From NCBI GenBank assembly GCA_031419455.1, contig JANOKS010000152.1, positions 1-17,949 on the forward strand: a stretch of DNA of 17,949 nucleotides, in the 5' to 3' direction. This DNA is from UBA7672 sp031419455. GTDB lineage: Bacteria; Pseudomonadota; Alphaproteobacteria; Caulobacterales; Hyphomonadaceae. The notes below the pieces were generated by a model. That model was not told the origin of the DNA. It searched no databases and worked only from the letters and a program-made list of their open reading frames with translations. Every line of letters starts with the position of its first letter. Position 1 is the stretch's first letter. The position numbers and the translations under genes are program-made. Shown piece by piece: positions 14,386-17,949 of the stretch.

Positions 14386-15062
14386 ACCAGCACCGCGCCC
14401 ACATCCTCGCAGTCGACGATGACGATCGCCTGCGCGAACTGCTCAAGCGCTTCCTCACGCGCGAAGGCCACGACATCACAACCGCGAAAGATGCCGCCAG
14501 CGCGCGCAAGCTGATGGCGACCATGAGCTTCGACCTCGTCATCCTCGACGTGATGATGCCCGGCGAAGACGGCCTGTCGCTGCTCAAGAGCGTGCGCGAA
14601 AAGAAACAGGACACGCCCGTCATCCTGCTCACCGCACGCGGCCTGCCCGCCGAACGGATCGAGGGCCTCAAGACCGGGGCCGACGACTATCTGTCGAAAC
14701 CTTTCGAGCCGGAAGAACTCGTCCTCCGCATCGCCTCCATCCTCAAGCGCGCCGCGCCGGAATCCCCGGTGGAAGAGGTCAAACTTTCAGGCATGGTCTT
14801 CCATGTCGCGAAGGGCGAACTGCGCAAGGACAACCGCCTCGTTCGCCTCACCGAGAGCGAGACGCAGCTCCTCTCCATCCTCGCCCAGCGCGCCGGCGCC
14901 GCCATCTCCCGCCACGAGCTCGCCATGCTGACCGCCGCCGGCGTCGAGCGCTCCGTCGATGTCCAGGTCACGCGCCTCCGCCGCAAGATCGAGCGCGACC
15001 CGCGCGAACCCGTCCACCTGCAGACCGTGCGCGGCGTCGGCTACCGGCTGACCGGGGAGTAA
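14382..15062 (+). CDS. petR: OmpR/PhoB-type response regulator PetR
   Basis: A 226-residue receiver plus winged-helix regulator, starting on GTG within the petP stop (GTGA). The receiver has an Asp12-Asp15 acidic patch, phospho-acceptor Asp56 in VILDVMMPGEDG, Thr84 and Lys106. The C-terminal OmpR-type DNA-binding domain (about 135-225) has LTESETQLLSILAQ, a recognition helix around VERSVDVQVTRLRRKIE and the terminal VRGVGYRLTGE. The receiver closely resembles what I recall of Rhodobacter PetR, including the DDDxRLREL start and GEDGLSL. It is followed after 5 nt by a histidine kinase gene, its probable partner. Targets are not visible from the sequence. Confidence 0.92.
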   Translation: MNQHRAHILAVDDDDRLRELLKRFLTREGHDITTAKDAASARKLMATMSFDLVILDVMMPGEDGLSLLKSVREKKQDTPVILLTARGLPAERIEGLKTGADDYLSKPFEPEELVLRIASILKRAAPESPVEEVKLSGMVFHVAKGELRKDNRLVRLTESETQLLSILAQRAGAAISRHELAMLTAAGVERSVDVQVTRLRRKIERDPREPVHLQTVRGVGYRLTGE

Positions 15063-15067
15063 AGCCC

Positions 15068-16399
15068 ATGCGCCTGCGCGACTACACCCCCCGCGGCTAC
15101 AACGCCCGCAACATCCTGATCCTCATCGTCCCGATGATCATCTTCGTCGTGTCGATGACGTTGTTCTTCTTCTACACCCACGTCGAGCAGGTGAACGCCA
15201 AGCTCTCCCGCGCCGTTGCGGAGGAACTCGCCTTCGTCATCAACCACCACGAGGAGCATCCTGAGCAGTTCGACGACATGGCGAGATCCATCGCCGCCTC
15301 CGGCCTGATGTCCCTCTCCTTCACACCCGACGTGAAGGAACTGACACCGCCCCCCGGCAATGAATGCTGCGACCAGCTGCGCGACGAAATGCGCATACGC
15401 TTCGGCGACCAGCCCTGGGTCTTCCGCTACCTGCCCGACGATCTTCTCACCATCCGCATCATCGGCCCGCGCGGCATGTATGAAGCACGGATGGACCGCA
15501 AGCGCGTGATTATCATCACCGCGCACATCTTCATCGTCTGGACCGTCGCCTTCAGCTGCCTCTTGCTGCTGACGTCCTATCTCTTCCTCCGCAACCAGGT
15601 CCGCTCGATCCTGCAACTCTCCTGGGCGGCGGACGCATTCGGCCGCGGCGAGGATGTGCCGAACTTCAAACCCTCTGGCGCGGTCGAAGTCCGCAAGGCT
15701 GCCCGCTCGCTCCTGCGCATGCGAAACCGCATTCGCCGCTACGCCGACCAGCGCACCGCCATGCTCGCCGGCGTCAGCCACGACCTGCGCACGCCGCTCT
15801 CCCGCCTCAAGCTCGAACTCGCACTGGCGCCAAAGGACTACGATACCGCCGCGGCGAAAACCGACATCCTCGAAATGGAGCGCATGCTCGACGGCTATCT
15901 CGCCTTCGCCCGCGGCGAGGAAGGCGAACAGCCCATCCTGTCCGATCTCGCCAGCGTCACGCGAGAAGCCGTCGCCGCCGCCGCCGCCCGCTCACAACTT
16001 GCCTTCATTGCAACCGCGCCTGTGCCGATGCGCCTGCGCCAGCTCGCCCTGAAGCGCGCCATCGCCAACCTCGCCAACAACGCGGCCGACTACGGCAGCA
16101 AGGTGAGCGTCACTGTCTCCGCCACGGCCAACGAAGCTTCCGTTGTCGTCGAAGACGACGGCCCCGGCATTCCATCCGAAAATTACGAAGACGCCTTCCG
16201 CCCCTTCAGCCGCCTCGACGCCTCCCGCAACCAGAACGTCTCGGGCGTCGGCCTCGGCCTCACAATTGCAAGAGACACCGCACGCGCTCACGGCGGCGAC
16301 GTCACGCTAGGCAAGTCGGAGCTGGGCGGATTGAGGGCGACGATAAGATTGCCGTTGGATACGGAACGCCCCAAAGGCCTGGGCGACGAAGAGGACTAA
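15068..16399 (+). CDS. EnvZ-like sensor histidine kinase, probable partner of PetR
   Basis: A 443-residue inner-membrane kinase. Transmembrane helix 1 is about 16-36, a periplasmic domain about 37-146, helix 2 about 147-173, and HAMP about 173-226. The H-box GVSHDLRTPLSRLKLEL has the phospho-acceptor His238. The ATPase domain has an N-box ANLANNAADYG (333-343), G1 DDGPGIP (363-369) and G2 GVGLGLTIARD (393-403). The arrangement matches EnvZ-type kinases. The periplasmic part includes an adjacent cysteine pair (Cys100-Cys101), which may be relevant to sensing. It begins 5 nt after the petR stop, so the two surely share an mRNA. The signal is unknown. The C-terminal acidic tail ends just before a palindrome at 16422. 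Confidence 0.94.
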   Translation: MRLRDYTPRGYNARNILILIVPMIIFVVSMTLFFFYTHVEQVNAKLSRAVAEELAFVINHHEEHPEQFDDMARSIAASGLMSLSFTPDVKELTPPPGNECCDQLRDEMRIRFGDQPWVFRYLPDDLLTIRIIGPRGMYEARMDRKRVIIITAHIFIVWTVAFSCLLLLTSYLFLRNQVRSILQLSWAADAFGRGEDVPNFKPSGAVEVRKAARSLLRMRNRIRRYADQRTAMLAGVSHDLRTPLSRLKLELALAPKDYDTAAAKTDILEMERMLDGYLAFARGEEGEQPILSDLASVTREAVAAAAARSQLAFIATAPVPMRLRQLALKRAIANLANNAADYGSKVSVTVSATANEASVVVEDDGPGIPSENYEDAFRPFSRLDASRNQNVSGVGLGLTIARDTARAHGGDVTLGKSELGGLRATIRLPLDTERPKGLGDEED

Positions 16400-16421
16400 T
16401 GAGTCACTCCACACGCGAAGT

Positions 16422-16446
16422 CATTCTCGGGCTTGACCCGAGAATG
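16422..16446. repeat. 10-bp palindromic hairpin between convergent genes
   Basis: cattctcggg (16422-16431) and cccgagaatg (16437-16446) are exact inverted arms around a 5-nt loop (cttga). It sits between the convergent kinase and proC genes. No T run follows on either strand, so it may act as an mRNA 3'-end stabiliser or be one copy of a dispersed repeat; I recall very similar palindromes in other alphaproteobacterial genomes. Confidence 0.7.
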
Positions 16447-16492
16447 CCTCGGTGGGTGGGGCGTGTCTTGACCAACGCTGATGGGCGCTAGC

Positions 16493-17344
16493 CTACCCCT
16501 TCTTTTCCGACTCCCGCGCCAGCTCCGCCCCGCGTTTCACTGCCGCATCCACCGCGCGACGCATCAAGTCCGGCATCCCGCCCTCCCCCATCAGCACGTC
16601 CAGCGCCGCAGCCGTCGTGCCGCCCGGCGATGTCACCTGCCTTCTCAACTCCGCCGGCGACTCCGCAAACTCGCCTAGCAATGCGCCAGCGCCAATCACT
16701 GTCTCGCGCGCCAGCGCCATCGCGGTCGCCTCATCGAGTCCAGCCGAGCGCCCAGCCGCGCTGAGCGCTTCCACCAGCAGGAACACGTAAGCCGGGCCCG
16801 ACCCGGACACGGCCGTCACCGCATCCATCTGGTCTTCCTTCAGCGGACCGATCACGAACCCCAACGGATCGAGCAGCCGCGCAGTCGCAATCGCTTCATT
16901 GTCGCCGCACGCATCCGACAGCGCGTAACCCGTCGCGCCCATGCCGATCGCGCCCGGCGTGTTCGGCATCGCACGCGCGACCTTCTCCGAACCCAACGCC
17001 GCCGCGATCCGCGCGATCGTCACGCCCGCCATGATAGAGACCACAAGCGTCTGAGGCCCTACCCACGCCTTCAACTCATCCACAGTTGCCGCGAACCCCT
17101 GCGGCTTCACCGCCAGAACCAAAATGTCCGCAATCGCCGCCGCAGGATTGAGCGCTATCAACCCACTGTCCGCCGCCGCGACCACATCCTCGCCCGGCGC
17201 CGGCTCCACCACTGACAGCCGCCCGATACCCGCCGCGCCCAGATCACCCAGCCAGCCGCGCGCCATCGCCGAGCCCATCCGGCCCGCGCCAACCAGAACG
17301 ACATGGAGCAGTCGCGCGCCTCCCGATCCGGAAGTCGCGCTCAT
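16493..17344 (-). CDS. proC: Pyrroline-5-carboxylate reductase
   Basis: A 283-residue enzyme that reduces 1-pyrroline-5-carboxylate to proline with NAD(P)H, the last step of proline synthesis. The Rossmann motif VLVGAGRMGSAMARG lies at 16-30. Further signatures are LAVKPQGF, VVSIMAGVTIARI, ARAMPNTPGAIGMG, TAVSGSGPAYVFLLVEAL and RRQVTSPGGTTAAALDVL, all standard for ProC, with the C-terminal helical dimer domain complete. It begins 4 bp after the ybjN-family stop and is clearly in the same operon. Length is normal for the family. Its 3' end faces the petR-kinase operon across a 93-bp gap holding the palindrome at 16422-16446. Confidence 0.96.
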   Translation of the reverse strand: MSATSGSGGARLLHVVLVGAGRMGSAMARGWLGDLGAAGIGRLSVVEPAPGEDVVAAADSGLIALNPAAAIADILVLAVKPQGFAATVDELKAWVGPQTLVVSIMAGVTIARIAAALGSEKVARAMPNTPGAIGMGATGYALSDACGDNEAIATARLLDPLGFVIGPLKEDQMDAVTAVSGSGPAYVFLLVEALSAAGRSAGLDEATAMALARETVIGAGALLGEFAESPAELRRQVTSPGGTTAAALDVLMGEGGMPDLMRRAVDAAVKRGAELARESEKKG

Positions 17345-17348
17345 GGCC

Positions 17349-17852
17349 TCACGCCTCGCCGTGGGTCTCGAATAAGACGGCGTTCACCGCCTCTTCCGGC
17401 GTCTTGCCGGCCCACACGACGAAATTGAACGCCGGCAGGAACTGGTCCGCCGCATCCAGGGCCGCAGCAAGGATCGCCGCCACTTCGCCCGGGTCGGGCG
17501 AGATGCGGTCAAGCATTGGGATCGTGTGACGGAACACAGCCACGCCATCCTCGCCCCAGTAGTCGAAGTGACCGAGCCACAGCCGCTCATTGATCCGGCG
17601 CAGCAGGTCGGAAATCGCGGTCTGCTTCACATGCGGCGCGCGCAGGTCGAGCGTCAGCGTGAAGTTGAGTGACGGCGGCTCATCGCGCCACGCAAACATG
17701 CCGCCGAACTCACCCCATTTCGTCATCGAGGCGCAATGCACGATGCCTTCTTCCGTGCGCTCGCACGCCCAGCCCGCGCCTAGCACGGTCTGCTCGACGA
17801 GATCCATGGCGCCATCCTGATGCGGCAGTGCGAGGGAATCGAGTTGGGACAT
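17349..17852 (-). CDS. YbjN domain-containing protein
   Basis: A 167-residue protein of the YbjN family (type III secretion chaperone-like fold). Features are MDLVEQTVLGAGWACERTEE near the start, VHCASMTKWGEFGGMFAWRD, LNFTLTLDLRAPH, then RINERLWLGHFDYWGEDGVA and VFRHTIP. There is no signal peptide. The gene carries a strong ribosome site (gggagga on the minus strand, about 17862-17868) and is followed at 4 bp by proC, a pairing I recall as common in Alphaproteobacteria. The E. coli namesake has been linked to motility and stress responses, but the molecular role of the family is unclear and none should be assumed here. Confidence 0.88.
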   Translation of the reverse strand: MSQLDSLALPHQDGAMDLVEQTVLGAGWACERTEEGIVHCASMTKWGEFGGMFAWRDEPPSLNFTLTLDLRAPHVKQTAISDLLRRINERLWLGHFDYWGEDGVAVFRHTIPMLDRISPDPGEVAAILAAALDAADQFLPAFNFVVWAGKTPEEAVNAVLFETHGEA

Positions 17853-17871
17853 CTGGTCGTCCTCCCGGAAT

Positions 17872-17890
17872 CACGACAGCGCCCGTCGTG
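17872..17890. promoter_or_regulatory. Short inverted repeat upstream of ybjN-proC
   Basis: cacgac (17872-17877) and gtcgtg (17885-17890) form a 6-bp inverted repeat with a 7-nt spacer, 20 nt upstream of the ybjN start. ggaatc is directly repeated beside the arms. It could be a leader hairpin or an operator. The rest of 17891-17949 shows no gene, and a promoter for the pair may lie there or beyond the edge. Confidence 0.3.
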
Positions 17891-17949
17891 GAATCAAACG
17901 CTACAGACCCTTGCCGCCTATAACAATGGCAGCATGGTTAAGGGGTTAG

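Noticed and set aside
1..17949. CRISPR arrays, phage genes, transposases, toxin-antitoxin or restriction systems
   Set aside because: No spaced direct-repeat array and no protein with the relevant motifs was seen in any frame.

Overview
The window is GC-rich DNA packed with genes, and several genes open on GTG, TTG or stop/start overlaps. It suggests a chromosomal segment from a dimorphic, stalked or budding alphaproteobacterium near Caulobacterales/Hyphomonadaceae. The main reasons are an overlapping divK-pleD pair, a DUF2093 gene, the alphaproteobacterial DinB form with an N-terminal CxxC...CxxC module, a petP-petR-kinase cluster, and a ybjN-proC pair. I see no phage, plasmid, IS element, CRISPR array, rRNA or tRNA. 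This placement is inferred from gene content and was not searched.

Layout, left to right. (1) 1-390 has no convincing gene but carries a dense chain of inverted repeats, possibly a structured RNA or palindromic repeat cluster. (2) A leftward block at 391-4282 reads, in transcription order, divK, pleD, DUF2093 protein, M23 lipoprotein endopeptidase, tyrosine phosphatase. It joins polarity/c-di-GMP signalling genes to an envelope peptidase. (3) A rightward block at 4400-6060 holds dinB and a coupled DUF1905 gene. (4) 6061-6269 holds a REPIN-like double palindrome and a possible promoter. (5) A rightward block at 6270-9146 holds RidA-like, GDPD phosphodiesterase, FemAB-like/DUF482 acyltransferase-fold and HIT proteins. 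(6) A rightward pair at 9272-12883 holds a large two-domain GT4 glycosyltransferase and a GH130 mannoside phosphorylase/hydrolase. (7) ilvE lies leftward at 12887-13807 and ends 3 bp from GH130. (8) A rightward block at 13888-16399 holds petP (MarR), petR (OmpR-type regulator) and an EnvZ-like kinase. (9) A short palindrome at 16422-16446 is followed by leftward ybjN and proC (17852-16493).

Most genes belong to known families. The least explained coding unit is the GT4-helical-domain plus GH130 pair, which looks like a dedicated glycan synthesis/turnover module, probably for a mannose-containing oligosaccharide; product and substrate cannot be read from sequence. The least explained non-coding parts are 1-370 and the REPIN-like element at 6081-6187. 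I did not find a clearly new defence, mobile or RNA-guided system.
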